A DNA stretch of 64,000 nucleotides from Anastrepha obliqua. Taxonomy: Eukaryota > Arthropoda > Insecta > Diptera > Tephritidae. A program made the translations under genes and the position numbers. Shown here piece after piece: positions 23,101 to 34,780 of this stretch; the stretch's first letter is position 1, and every line of letters begins with the position of its first letter. Under the pieces are notes generated by a model that saw only the letters and a list, made by a program, of their open reading frames with translations, ran no database searches and was not told where the DNA came from. Where the stretch lies: assembly GCF_027943255.1 (NCBI RefSeq), contig NC_072893.1, positions 132,245,784 through 132,309,783 on the forward strand. The letters are read 5' to 3'.

Positions 23101-26100
23101 TGATGGCCCCCTGAACCTCGTCGCTGGAGAAAGCAAGCGGTGCACTGTTGTATGTCAGTTTGTGCAACCGTCTGGTGTCACAACGTTTGGATCTGTCGAC
23201 CGGAGGATGCAGTATAAATTGCCGGCTAAAGTAGCTCGCGCATCTCTTCGGATCCGACGAAGTACGACCGTTGAAGGTGATATTCACCTTGTCGTTGTGC
23301 TTCGTCGGGTTCGACAGGGACCTTACGGTGGACCAGAGCTTGCTCACACCAGAGGTGAAGTTGCAGGACTTCAGATGCTCTACCCATTTGGTCCGCTTAT
23401 GTCGGGTTACCAGTTGCCGGATCTCCGAATTGAGATCCTTTATTCCCCCCGGGATCGGCCTGGCGTAGGCGATCACGCTCATTGGCCTGAACAACTGCTT
23501 CGGCTGGGAAATTGGGACGTATGTCCCGGATCCGTCCAGCGGTTATGTGAAGAGACGCGGCGGCTGTGATCACCTTGCGGAATGCGCGTTCGCCTGCGCG
23601 CACATCGGTGGGAATGGGTAGGGCTGCGAAAATGTCCTCAGTAAATTCCGCGAATCTGGTCCAATCAGCTTTGTTAGAGTTGATATATGACCGGTGATCC
23701 GCGGAAACAAAGTTGGCAGGTTTCTCGATCGAGATGATAATGGGCAAGTGGCAGGCTTGAATGCCAAAGATCGTGATGCGCGTTAAAGTCACCTACTACC
23801 AATCGGTTTTCTCCCCTGATGAGCGCACCAATATCAGAGAGATATCCTGCCGGGCAGCAGGTGACAGGAGGTATATATATATTATAAATTTCGAGCTCGG
23901 CATCGCCTGACCGGACAGCTATACCTTCACATTCTAAGGTGCTGTCCCTGCGGTCGATGCCTTCATCGATGAGACGATACTGCTCTGAATGGTGGACTAT
24001 GAACGCTAGGCCACCACCGTTGTCTCGCTCGCGGTCCTTTCTATGCACGTTGTAGCCGTCCCTGGTAATCAGGGGGGAGCTAGCGTGCAGTTTTGTCTCC
24101 TGAACCGCAGCTATCTTGATACCATACCGGCTCATGAATTGGTAGTGGCCTGATGTTGACTGGCGACCGCGCCAATGGGGGCGGTTGCGGGTGCAGAGCT
24201 CTGCAGCAGGAGGCAACGAAGTCGCGTGTCCACTCACGGGTGGTGTGCAGGCCGGAGCACCTCCGAAAATGGCACCAGGCACTGCAAGAATTGCATTGGA
24301 CAGTTGTCAAGTTCCGAGGAACTACGGTCTGACACACGGAGCAGACTGTGCGGGGGACCAAGAACTGCTGTTTTGTCCCCGCACTGGGGTAGGAGCAGGA
24401 GGGTTGTGGGTCAGAGAGGGAGTTCTGTTGCTCGTAGGGGCTCCTTACCGTTGAGGTGTTGTTGGTGGCGGCAGTTTGACGTGCCGGCACTGAGGGCAGT
24501 ATCGCCGTTGAGGCCGGGGCCGCCTGTGGGCGGGAGCAACACGTGGCCACATACCTTGTGGACCACTCCCTGTGAGTCTTAAGGCCTGAGCAGGTCTTAA
24601 GATGGCACCACCCGTTGCACTTATTACACCTAACCGAGGTGGAGATCGGGTGGAGCCGTTTGTAGCAAATGCAGTAGTAATATACTTCTGGTCCGGGGTT
24701 GGGTTCGACGCCAGCCCGGAGGAGAAGTATTTGGAGCAAACGTGCTGTAATGAGTTGCTCCTGTGAAGAAAGATTGGGGGTGGGATACGTTACACTTGGT
24801 CGGGAAAAACCCGAGTCATTCCGGTAACGTAAAACCGCCTGCCATGTGCATTTAATTATTGCTATTGCCATAAAATTTCATTTGCGTAGGTTTTATTAAA
24901 TTTCATTTTTTGCTGCCATACATCCATTCAATAACCTTTCTTAGCACACCCACATTATGCAACATCGCCGCTAGTCATTGACAACGATAAGTGAATTGTA
25001 GCACACACCACATACCATCCAACACTTGCCGCGCATATCAAAGTAGTCATTACATGAGGCGCTTCACACACTCGCATATGTATGCATGTGCGAGGTTTAC
25101 TAAGAAACATAAGGGGACTTTTAAAATTTCGCGGACTACGTAAATACTTGAACATACATACGTTTTCGGCCATTTTACAATTCTGTTTTCTGTTTTATAT
25201 AAAGGATCCACGATCGACCAAAAGACGGGCTTGGTGATTTTTTTACCCCTTGTTCGTGATTTTTGGTCATACTTCTATTCAGCGGACTTGGCCCTTTGCG
25301 AACTGGTCCCGTTCGCGAAACTGAAAACATCCCTAAAACAACAGATATGCCACGCTCGAGGACATAAAGACCGTACCAGAGGAAGATTTTAAGGCTAGCT
25401 ACAGAACGAGGATTAGAAAACGCGATGATGCAAAGGAATCTGAGGGCATTATTTTGAAGGGGACAGCAGACACGATAGATAATTACATAAATACTATTCG
25501 AGAGACACAAAAAGTCACCCTATTTTTTAACAAACCTTGTAAATATCTGGATACATATACACATATGTGCAGAGCTTTTACCCCCAACTGTCATTGTGTA
25601 AGCTACAACGATCCGACCCATCGCCCTGTGCGGGTTGCGTTGACGTTGATGGCAGATACTGTGGATTTGTTTATTATTACACTCTCATCTGAATTAAGGC
25701 AAAAGCGACAGACTCGAATGTTTTTATTGGCAGCGTGTTTACTTTTCCATGATATATTTATGCCAGCCGCCAGTGTGGGTCGCAGAGCACATGAAAAAAA
25801 AAACAACTCTTATAATAGCCTTATTCCACACATATAGAAAATAAACTTGCAGTGACATCGATAAACAAAATACTTATAGATGCTGATGTGTAGCGTTAGA
25901 AGTAAAGGAGGGAATCTTTTCAATATTTTAGACGAGCTGTTCAGCCATAAAAAAACTGAATACATGAAAAATTTCACTTAAATAGACATTTATGGCGATT
26001 TTTTAAAGAAAATTTTGAGTTCACTGACGAAGGTTTTTTTCCATATACCTTGAAAATTCATTAACAGCATCTATATGATTTAGCTCAAAGTTGCACATGC

Positions 26101-27306
26101 ACCTTTGATCCATAAGAACCTTTTAAAATTACAATTGTTGAGTTTGTATACAACTTCAATGGCAATTCAAACCCAACCCAACGCGGTTTTGTGTTCTCAA
26201 TTGCTGCTATGACTTCTCATTTTGTTTTTATTAACTTTCTGTGTCTCTCTTTCATTCTATCTAGTTGCGGATATGCCTAAGGAGGACATCTTACACCACC
26301 TGGATACCTGCACGGATTTTATAAGCAAGGCTTTAGAGCAAAAAGGCAATGTTCTTGTACACTGGTGTGTACACTATAACTAAACATACAATAAGAATTA
26401 CCTTCTGCTTTCTCACCTCGAAATTTTTAGCTCATACTTATTTCCCTTTTAGTTACTTCGGCGTTAGTCGGAGCTCCGCAGCGGTCATAGCTTTCATTAT
26501 GAAACATAACGATATCGAGTATCAAGCCGCCTTTGATTTGGTGCGCTCAAAACGACGTTTCGTACAACCAAATCCAGGCTTTATGTCGCAGCTGAAACTC
26601 TATCGCCGCATGGGCTGCAAAATCGATCCGCAATATCAGCGTTATAAACTGTATCGCCTACGTTTGGCTGGGGAACAAGTACGCAAAGGTGTGCACTTGA
26701 AAATTTAATTTGTGAGCATCATAAAACTTTCTTTACAATCATTTTTTCTTCTTTTTACACACAGCGAAAATATTGCCACAATCGTTTAATAGTCTGATAA
26801 GATCAGATCCAGCCGTCACACAGGAGAATCCGGAACCCATTGTCTATCGTTGTCGTAAATGTCGTCGCATTTTGGCGTCCAAATCGCATGTGCTGCTGCA
26901 CAACAACAAGTCGCTTCCTGTTACCAGCAATGCGCTATCAACCACCAGTCACACCAATGTAGGCGAGCAGACGGCGCCGCGGCTGCTCGAACAGATCGCC
27001 GCTCAAATACGGAAAGCTTCATTGGAGTCACCCACCGGCACTGATGCCATCAACGCTGCCACGGAGCAGCAGTCGACTGCATGCCGCAGCATCCTGTTTG
27101 TGGAGCCGATCTCCTGGATGCGCAACATTTCACACAGCACACAAGGCCGTTTGAATTGTCCGAAATGCGACCAAAAGGTGGGAAATTTCAGCTGGATCAA
27201 TGGCTGTCAATGCCCATGTGGCGAAGAAATATCGCCAGCTTTCTATTTGATACTATCGCGTGTAGAACTTTCCAAAGCTGTGCAGAACGTGCAAACCACA
27301 CTTTAG
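20104..27306 (+). CDS. DUSP12: Dual-specificity phosphatase DUSP12 (MKP-like)
   Basis: Five exons: 20104-20329, 20388-20519, 26265-26364, 26453-26688 and 26765-27306, giving 411 residues with in-phase GT/AG junctions. The N-terminal dual-specificity phosphatase fold opens with VDEIEPGLYLG. The general-acid loop is IADMPKED (Asp122) and the P-loop is HCYFGVSRSS (Cys153 nucleophile, split between exons 3 and 4). The C-terminal DUSP12-specific zinc-binding domain has YRCRKC...H and LNCPKC..., ending CQCPCGEEISPAFYL. The family dephosphorylates Ser/Thr/Tyr and is linked to stress, ribosome assembly and cell-cycle roles. ATG 20104 lies in CAAAATGG; an in-frame ATG at 20047 would add 19 residues. 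Intron 2 (5.7 kb) has filled with antisense LINE and mariner debris; intron 1 is only 58 bp. The Drosophila counterpart is, from memory, CG14211. Confidence 0.95.
21277..24838 (-). mobile_element. Jockey/I-like non-LTR retrotransposon, nearly full length, inactive
   Basis: The copy is antisense in DUSP12 intron 2. The 5' end (about 24838) starts GGTTTTACGTTACCGGAATGACTCGGG; the 3' end is a CAA run at 21277-21300. Going 5' to 3' on the minus strand: a 2A-like motif GVEPNPGP (24689-24712); two PHD-like zinc modules (CNKCNGWCHLKTCSG, CNSCSAWCHFRRCSG); an APE endonuclease remnant (AVQETKL, VVGDFNAHH); reverse transcriptase (QGVPQGSVLS, YADD at 22431-22442); and a C-terminal Cys/His region ending LDELEEDDR. 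Frame breaks occur near 24.2, 23.7, 22.74, 22.08 and 21.75 kb, and the start of the endonuclease is missing. Flanks TGCGTATGCAT and TGCCATGTGCAT could be a worn target duplication. Confidence 0.88.
25215..25530 (+). mobile_element. Mariner transposase C-terminal remnant
   Basis: In shifting frames the plus strand gives YSADLAL, KTSLK-like, RYATLEDIKT-PEEDFKA and a tail ESEGIILKG...IDNYINTIRETQKVTLFF. This follows the end of mariner transposases (SPDLAPCD, then LEDI, then GDYFEG and a hydrophobic end). The catalytic core is gone. It lies in DUSP12 intron 2. Confidence 0.6.
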
Positions 27307-28318
27307 ATTAGTTTGAATAGAAAGTAGCAAGCGAAAGCTAGACAGTGAAATGCTGGGCCTTTATTCTCAATGGTATTACTTGGCTTACTTACTACAGTTA
27401 TGAAAACAAAAATTAAAATCAAAGTTTACAAATCTTGATGTGAAATTGAAATGCTTCCATTGTAAGTAAATCGAGACTCAAATTAAACAAGATATCCAAA
27501 TAAATTACTTCCTAGCTAAAATATCAAAATTTTCAAATTACGTTTAGATACATAAAAAACAAATTTAAATGAAAAATACCAAGTTGTGAGCAGCTAATCA
27601 AATTTAAATGTGTATATTTCTATGATGCGAACTTACGGCGGTAAACTTTTTAAATTTTGCAAATTAGCCAATTTCCTTTATGTTTCGAAAAAGATAATGT
27701 AAGGAATGTTTGTATGTATTATTGTAAAGTACTCAGCTTGAAGAGATTAAATTATAAATTTATGCGATTCCGCAAGAGCACCGACAATAGTTGGAAAAAC
27801 TGTATTAGAAACTTATTCCGCTTTACAAACATTTAAAAAATAATGATATATTGATATATGTGTGTATGTACGTGTCAACAAAGATAAACTAAATGAAAAA
27901 ATATTAAAAAATGGATATTTTAAGAAGAACTCATTTCTATGGGAAATTATTAAAATTCGTGATATGAGAAATGCCCAAGATTTATAAACGTTTTCCAAAT
28001 AACACTGCATTTTTCGATTTCAATAAATAACAATTTCCATGAAACTACTGAAGTTTTTGTTGCCAAATGTACACACAACATTCCATATAGGTGACTACGT
28101 ACTAAGTATCATATTATATATAAGAGTACTTACCTGACAAAGATATTTTCAGCTCAAATTATATTAAAAAAAAAAGTGATCCTTCTGCAGCATTCCTCCC
28201 TTTGAAGGTCGTAACCTTCACAATTTGGAAAATACCATGATATTTAGAAAGATATAGGCAGACGCGTGAACCATTCATCGGATACAATTTAAAAATGCAA
28301 AAAAAAAAAACGAAAATA
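27307..28318. other. DUSP12 3' UTR and spacer
   Basis: AATAAA occurs at 27499-27504 and 28022-28027, either of which could end the DUSP12 transcript. The rest is AT-rich with no gene. Confidence 0.4.
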
Positions 28319-28956
28319 CAGGGTCCGCCATATAACTTTACGGAATTAAAAATGCTATAAAAAAGAAACTACTCAATATTTTTCCAAAGTGTTTCTTTTA
28401 TTTTGAAGTACAATTCTTCCGGTTAATGATGGAACACAACTTCATTCATATGGCTGCCTCGGCTAGCTATGCACCATCCCATACGGTCGGTCCAATTTTT
28501 CAACACATTTTCGATTGTATGCGGCTGTATTTCAGCTATGACATCGCGTATCTTGGTCTTCAGTGCATCAATTGTTGCTGGTTTGTTGGCATAACACTGG
28601 TCTTTGACGGCACCCAAAGATTTCGGGTGTACGTACGGTTTTTGGTCGGTCACGCGTTGGTTTGTCAATAAGCAACCCAGTTTCTCTTACTTTTTTCGCA
28701 AAGTACGCACATACGCTTCATTCGGTGCTTTTTTTCTTCCCATTGCTGTACGTAATTTTCGTACACATTCTGCAACATTACCATGATTTTCAAAGTAATG
28801 TCGCAATATTTCCCAGCGTTCTTTGAGCGTATGCACAACCATTTTCGTTCAGCGGAAGAATAAGACTAATTTTCTGTCAAATCAGATGACAGCTAAGTGT
28901 TACCATTCTTCAAATAATACCTAGTTCAAATCCGTAACGATAGATGGCGGGCCCTT
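28319..28956 (-). mobile_element. Mariner-like element, internally deleted
   Basis: Inverted ends CAGGGTCCGCCATATAACTTTACGG and, from the right, AAGGGCCCGCCATCTATCGTTACGG are each bordered by TA. The minus strand starts a transposase at about 28843 (MVVHTLKERWEIL...NVAECVRKL). After about 75 codons it passes straight from the linker into the C-terminus (DQCYANKPATIDALK ... SRGSHMNEVVFHH). The DDE catalytic domain is absent and one stop interrupts the N-terminal part. This is a 638-bp deletion derivative of an element that would be about 1.3 kb. Confidence 0.85.
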
Positions 28957-29088
28957 TATAATACTTAAAAAAATATATAATCCTTCATGATCAGCATTTT
29001 GGTCTTAGCATAAGATTAGCCATGAAACTTTTATGTTGTTGCTAACACCGCATAAAAATACTACAACACCCCATTCCCATGGCAGCCG

Positions 29089-29295
29089 GTTCTACGTTAC
29101 CGGAATGACTCGGGTTTTTCCCGACCAAGGGCTGCCGCCCCAGTACACTAGCCCTGTCTAGTGTATCGTATATCACTACAACACCCCCACGTTCCCCCCA
29201 ACAGTCGGTTCTACGCTACCGAAACGACCCGGATTTATATCCGGCCAAGGTCTGTCACTCCAGCAGCATTATGCTGTTACAACAACAACAATACA
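29089..29295 (+). repeat. Two LINE-head short repeats in tandem
   Basis: Two copies of a 70-100 bp motif follow one another: GGTTCTACGTTACCGGAATGACTCGGGTTTTTCCCGACCAAGG (29089-) and GGTTCTACGCTACCGAAACGACCCGGATTTATATCCGGCCAAGG (29212-). The second continues TGTCACTCCAGCAGCATTATGCTGTTACAACAACAACAAT, a CAA-run tail. The head equals the 5' end of the LINE at 21277-24838. They look like non-autonomous head-plus-tail derivatives. Confidence 0.65.
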
Positions 29296-29325
29296 GCCCC
29301 ATAAACACTAGGCGAAAGGCTAAAC

Positions 29326-29745
29326 ATGTGCAAGCCAGAAATAATTCAGCTAAAAGCTAGCATTATTAGTACATGGAACAATTTCTTAGCTAAGCCATAC
29401 ATCTCATACAAAGCTAAATGGAAGCTGTTTCAGGCTGTGTGCAGAGCCATACGAACATACGCTGCTCAAATCTGTGGTTATACGCTGTTCGAAGAAGTAA
29501 ATAAACTTCAGCGTTATTTTATTAAAAGAATTTTCAAATTACCTGACTTCACCCCGAATTATGCAATAACGCTAGAAACTAACGTAGAAGATAGCTACTT
29601 ACATTCGTTAGAACTACATGGGGACATATACATTTGGAAAACTATCTATAAATACAACAGCAGTAGACTCTCGCTCAAACTTACACAGTGCATATTACGA
29701 AAAAACGAGTTTTGTTTTGACGTCGAGTGTTCTAGGCGAATTTAA
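29326..29745 (+). mobile_element. LINE fragment (C-terminal of reverse transcriptase)
   Basis: A 139-codon open frame matches the thumb and post-RT region of jockey/CR1-type LINEs: YKAKWKLFQAVCRAIRTYAAQICGY, then VNKLQRYFIKRIFKLPDFTPNYAITLETN. Upstream RT motifs are absent. It follows the LINE-head repeats directly but belongs to a different LINE from that in the DUSP12 intron. Confidence 0.7.
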
Positions 29746-29829
29746 AAATAACACTTCGAATCGCTTAAGCACACATCTAAGCAGGTTAGACTGCAAGTCT
29801 GCTATAACAACAATAACGGCAACTTGATA

Positions 29830-32800
29830 AAACAAGTACTTTAATAAAATAAGAAAAATTGTGCAGCCACAAAGACTCAATTCTTATAAAAATTTCAGAG
29901 CATTTTTTTCGCAACGTAAAAGTTAGCTCGGATAATGGCAATCTTGGGCCGCACGGAATGAAATTATTAAATGTACAAATCATATTTAAGCTCACATAAA
30001 AAATTTTAATTTAAAACCATTTCAATGCAGCCAAGAGTGTCGTAATTTGCTGTCAGCACTTCCTTCCCCCTTCGCAAATCGTTCCATGTCCAATATCAAA
30101 ATAATACAATAATCGCCGCTTCTTTTCAAATCTGCATATTTTATTGAAAATTTTGTACCCATCTTCGTTTCATAAATAACTATGCTACTTTAATTAAACC
30201 TACAAAATCGGATAACGTATATGTCTGCGTACGTTTTTATACAGAAACGCGAAAAGCGTGTATTATTTTTATATTACAAGTTGTTTAGCTTTTTAACTTT
30301 TTTATAAAATTCTTCATTAAATTTTCAAGGCGCTTACATAATTTTGCCGATTTGGATGTTAAAAAAACGAGTTTGACTAATTTATAATATGAATTCAAAA
30401 AAGTTCAATTTGAAATACGAAACCTAGTAATTCAATCTGTAATAAGTCGCCTATGGCGGCCGAAAATAAAGCAACAAATTGCAAAATGACGTTGTATTAT
30501 TTTTCAATTACAATTCACGCTTAATTGCAAAAAAGTTAAAAAGTTACAATATTAGAAAAATAACATACGTAGTATAGTAGGCAATTTGCTTGGAAACGAA
30601 TTACCATTTGCCATTTTTTCTGTTGTTTTTCAATAATAAAAATATGTATAAGAGAACTCAAGCATAAACTCAATAGTTAAAAAATCACCTTGTTTTTTGG
30701 CTTTATGGTGACCTAACAACTGGCGTACTGGCAGACCGTCCGGACGCCGACGTTGGAAGTACCTAGTTGCATTCTTTGTTGTGCTAAGTGCCGCTTCGTG
30801 TTGCTGATGGGGTAACCGGTTGCTTGGCTGTTCTGCTCAACTGTTTGTGTTTGAAAAAAATGTTGATTTTGGAAGGTGTCTGTTACCTGCAATGAGTTGG
30901 GGTTTTGCCAGTTTGATGGCTCATGTTGCACCAAACGAACAAAGGAAGGTAGTAACGATTGTTTGAACGAGTGTTGATTGTAGTTGCTCGATGATTCGCT
31001 GTATTCTTGTAGGTGATTTCTGTAAAAATGCACAGTATTGTGAAAGTTTTTGCGAATACCTCATTTTAATATCTGCTAAAAAAATATACCATCACACAAA
31101 ATTTATGAAGCCTTCTTTCATCGCTTGTATTAGAGAAAGTAAAGGTAAAATTTTGCTTTATTTAAGGACTTAGGTATGAGGGATGAATGCGCTATATCAG
31201 CGATAGCCACGAAAGCTTTTCAAATCGGAAAACGCATGGCAGGATCGAGTTTTTGGTCACAAATGCAATAACGTCAGATACCATAACACATGCGCCAAAT
31301 CTTCATTGCCAAAATTTAAAACCAGTGAATTGTACACACAAAAGCGAGCTTTCAAGGTTATTTCGCCATTTGAGGCGGCTAGGACGTAGGATACCGAATT
31401 GTTAGTAAACGGTTGTGGACGACATCAACTTAGTATATCCAGTTACGATTTTTTTAAATTTTGTTAAATCATAATCTTTGGTCTTGCAAAGTTAGGGGTT
31501 TTCACCCATTTCAGTTAGAATATCGTTCGTTTTTATTTTAATTTAACATTTATTTTTAAAAGGCTTTCGTGGCGTGTTTAAACGAATATTTCTGTACCGC
31601 AAATTGTTAACTTATTTTTTTATATTTTTTTAAGCAACTTAGGTCTAACATTATTTTTCCATATTTTTTAACTGCTGTATTAAAAGATAATATTTTCTTA
31701 TTTAAATAACTTATTGACTATTTTAAATTATACGAGAAAAAAATACAAGTTAACCGTATCATAAATTATTGTTACCTTTGTAAAGCGGGTATGAAAAAAC
31801 TGAGTTTTCCACTAAATCACACATCAACTTCAATCCCTTCACTTCCACCACATTACTTTATAACTTCCCAACACACAAAATCTTTTTCTCCTACTAAATA
31901 AGAATTAAGAGGCAATTTGCAAATTGATTTTTGTTTTAACAATTACCTCGGTATGGGTGAATGTGTGCGCAGTTTACTGAGCGTACGAACGAAGGAGCGA
32001 ACTGGCGTACGAATGAATGCGTACGCGGGTCACTTAAAATCTACAAATGATATTGGTATGGTAATCTTCACTTGTTGACTTCCAGAACATACAGTACGAA
32101 AAATACGAGTATTAATTTGCTTCTTTTTTGTCACTTTGTTATTATTATTTTTTTTTTTTTTTTTGCTTTAAACTACATATCAGAAAAAATCCAAAAAATA
32201 GAAAAAGTACCTTGTAATAGAGTTGGTTCGAAGAGGACTGGTCTTGTAGTCGCAAAAGAACTGGGTTCTGGAGGACATTCAGTCACTCGTGTGCGCATGT
32301 GTGACTATAGTCACTTATCTTCGTTTTGTAAGTAAATTCACGCTATGAAAAGTTAAACAAAAAACTCAAAAATTAAAACCAACTACCTTGAAAATAAGCT
32401 GTTTTTTAATCTATTTTGTGTTTAATTTTTGCTTCAAATGTACCTCGAAATGACGTTGCCAACGTAAAGGATTTTATAGCCTGACAATCGCACAACCTAC
32501 GGCAATTCACGGCGGCATTTCGCAACAACTAATGCCAAGTGAGAGTAGAGTCTCATGGAGTTAAGTAGAGCAAACCGCTGGTTAGCGTTACAGGCAGTTA
32601 CGCTGCAACGCCTTCAATGTGCATGAATGTCTCTGCTCCTAACAATTAAAAGTATTGATTTATTTTTTTAGTTTTACATTAATTTTACAACATTAAAACT
32701 TATTAGATAAATGAAAATCATTTTAAAGGCAATCTCCTTTGCCTAAACTATTCTATTTCTGTTTTTTTTTTTTTTTTTGTATTTTTTTTTTGTATTTTGA

Positions 32801-33214
32801 AGAAAATTCTGTAATATCTGTAAATTTAAATATTAAATAAAATATCTATTGGCGATTCAACTGCGTCAGAGTACACAATATACAAGAGTTGTATTAAATC
32901 ATTAATAACAAAAACGTTTAGACAAATGCTGTCCCACACAAAGACATTCAGTCCACTCTAGACAAACACAAATCAAATCCTACATCAATCATAATTCTCG
33001 TTACTTAACTCAAGAGAATATTTTCCAATCGAAACCCCAAAAATGTTAACCCCACATTTTGTTATTTTATTCTTATGAAAACAATGTAGCACGCGTTTGC
33101 TTTGAAAATTATGCATTGATTGTAGAAATATGTGTTTTATGTAAATATTCTTAAATAGAAATACTGTTAAAATAATATTTTCACTCACCTTGTTCTACGA
33201 ATTGAGAATATTCT
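29830..33214. other. Long AT-rich spacer
   Basis: No gene is firmly supported. A 106-codon Gln/Asn/Ser-rich minus-strand frame at 30713-31033 is the only candidate exon. GTACGAA repeats occur at 31980-32025. Long T runs lie at 32150 and 32765. The segment 32450-32650 is less AT-rich but has no recognisable content. Confidence 0.4.
30713..31033 (-). CDS. Possible Gln-rich exon of unknown gene
   Basis: A 106-codon frame with Gln, Asn and Ser enrichment (YNQHSFKQSLL, FQNQHFFQTQTVEQNSQ) lies in a local patch of higher GC content. No domain, no flanking exons and no start context support it. It could be chance or part of a UTR. Confidence 0.15.
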   Translation of the reverse strand: MHFYRNHLQEYSESSSNYNQHSFKQSLLPSFVRLVQHEPSNWQNPNSLQVTDTFQNQHFFQTQTVEQNSQATGYPISNTKRHLAQQRMQLGTSNVGVRTVCQYASC

Positions 33215-33220
33215 TTTATT
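33215..33220 (-). terminator. Possible poly(A) signal of LUC7L3-like gene
   Basis: AATAAA on the minus strand, 80 nt after the stop codon. Confidence 0.5.
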
Positions 33221-33299
33221 TAGATTATGCTAGATTTTTAAGTTATATAGTTTGTTTTTGGGGAGAGTACCTCAATCCGCCACGTACGAATGCGTGTAA

Positions 33300-34780
33300 T
33301 TAATAGCGGCTGCGACTACGGCTCCGGCTGTGACTATGACGATCCCGACTGCTGCGACGATGACTGCTGCGCGAATGCGATCGTCTGCGATGCGTTGATT
33401 TATGATGATCTGAAATTATTAAAACCAATTAATAGTTGAGAAAAATGTATTTGTGTAAACATTTTTGGCTTACGTCGGTGTCTATCGGCTGAGTGTCGGT
33501 TGCTGTGATCGCGTGAACGTCCACGATAATCACGCTCTCGTTCACATTCGCGATCACGATGATCATGATGCTCGCTGAGATAAGAAATTACGAAAGGTAT
33601 GCATTATTTTTTGGAAACTACTAAGCAAGAGCATGTTTACCGTCTACGGTCGTTATGATGGCTATAACTGCTACGTTGAGCGCTGCGTTGCTCACGTTCC
33701 TCACGTCTCTTGCGCTCCTCCTCTTCTCTATCCTTTTGCCTGCGCTCGTGTATTTCTTCTACGGCTTTGCGCAAGCGCGAATACCCCAGATGTTGTTTGC
33801 CCATGAGATGGTCTTCAATACGCTGTTGAGCGTCGCCAACAATGAGAAACGCCCCACAGATTTCACAAACTTCCATTTGCTTCTCGGGTAGGGTCCCCAA
33901 ATCCTGCATCCAAGGCAGCATTTTCTTTTCACTGCCACTGGCGCTCGAACTTTCTTCATTTTTTGGTGATTTATCGCATTCGGATTTCTCAATGATGGTG
34001 TCCGGTGGTGGCGTAGTTAAAGCTTCTTTAAGCGCTCCATTTGCCTGTTGGTGTATTTGTTGCTGTTGTTCGTGCTGGGCGACCAATGCCTCCTTCTCAT
34101 CTTTCAATTGCTCGCACAGCGCCATAAGATCCTTGGCCTGATCAACATCACCGCGTATTCCAGCTTCCTCTGCTTCGGAGAGTAACTTTTTTATGCGAGC
34201 GTTCATATTATTCAGCTGCTCCTGGTACTTCGACAGTGGTATTGTTGGTATAGGCTGATCACGATGCATGAGCTGCAGTCGCTGTTTGCCTTTTTGTATT
34301 TTTCGATCCACATCATTTAGCATATTATTGCAAAACCTTAAGAACTCATCTTCGTAAGATCGTTTTCGCGGAGATGGGCGTGCTTCATCATACATCCGTT
34401 TCGCCTCGTCATCGTGGATTTGAGTGCATGGTCCCAAATCGGCTCGAGTATTAATAAAAAGGTCATGCGGACAGAATTTAACTATATAGTATTGGCAGAA
34501 CTGTAATGAAGCCATAAAAAAACAAAAACAATAATCAACGTTATTTCTAGATACATCATAACGAGCGCGGCTTTATTGTTCCGCATGTGTTATCGATTTT
34601 GCAACAAACTACCAAAAACCCTACAAATGGTACAAGAGTGTTTGTATGTTTGATGGCAAATTAATTCATTATACTTACATCGGGATCATCCCAACTGATT
34701 TTACGTGGCGCCTCTGATGGATGTAAATTTCGATTACGACCCATAAGTTCGTCAAGCATTTGACGGGCTGCGTCCACCAT
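33300..34780 (-). CDS. Luc7l3: LUC7-like 3 (LUC7L3/CROP) splicing factor
   Basis: Four exons on the minus strand: 34679-34780, 33641-34500, 33474-33574 and 33300-33409, giving 390 residues with GT/AG borders. LUC7 proteins belong to the U1 snRNP and help choose 5' splice sites. The N-terminus (MVDAARQMLDELMGRNRN) leads into a CCCH finger (Cys36, Cys44, Cys59, His63). A coiled coil with a Gln-rich end spans about residues 125-185. A C2H2 finger CEICGAFLIVGDAQQRIEDHLMGKQH sits at about 246-271, then a Glu/Arg-rich helix, then an RS-type tail ending SRSRSRSRY. The phrases CGAFLIVGDAQ and DHLMGKQH mark the LUC7L3 subgroup rather than LUC7L/LUC7L2. The first intron is 178 bp and the last two are 64-66 bp. 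From memory the fly relative is CG3198. Confidence 0.94.

Noticed and set aside
24840..24871. ATG at 24871 as the start of the LINE first protein
   Set aside because: It lies in flanking DNA outside the LINE 5' end; the frame is merely open into the flank.
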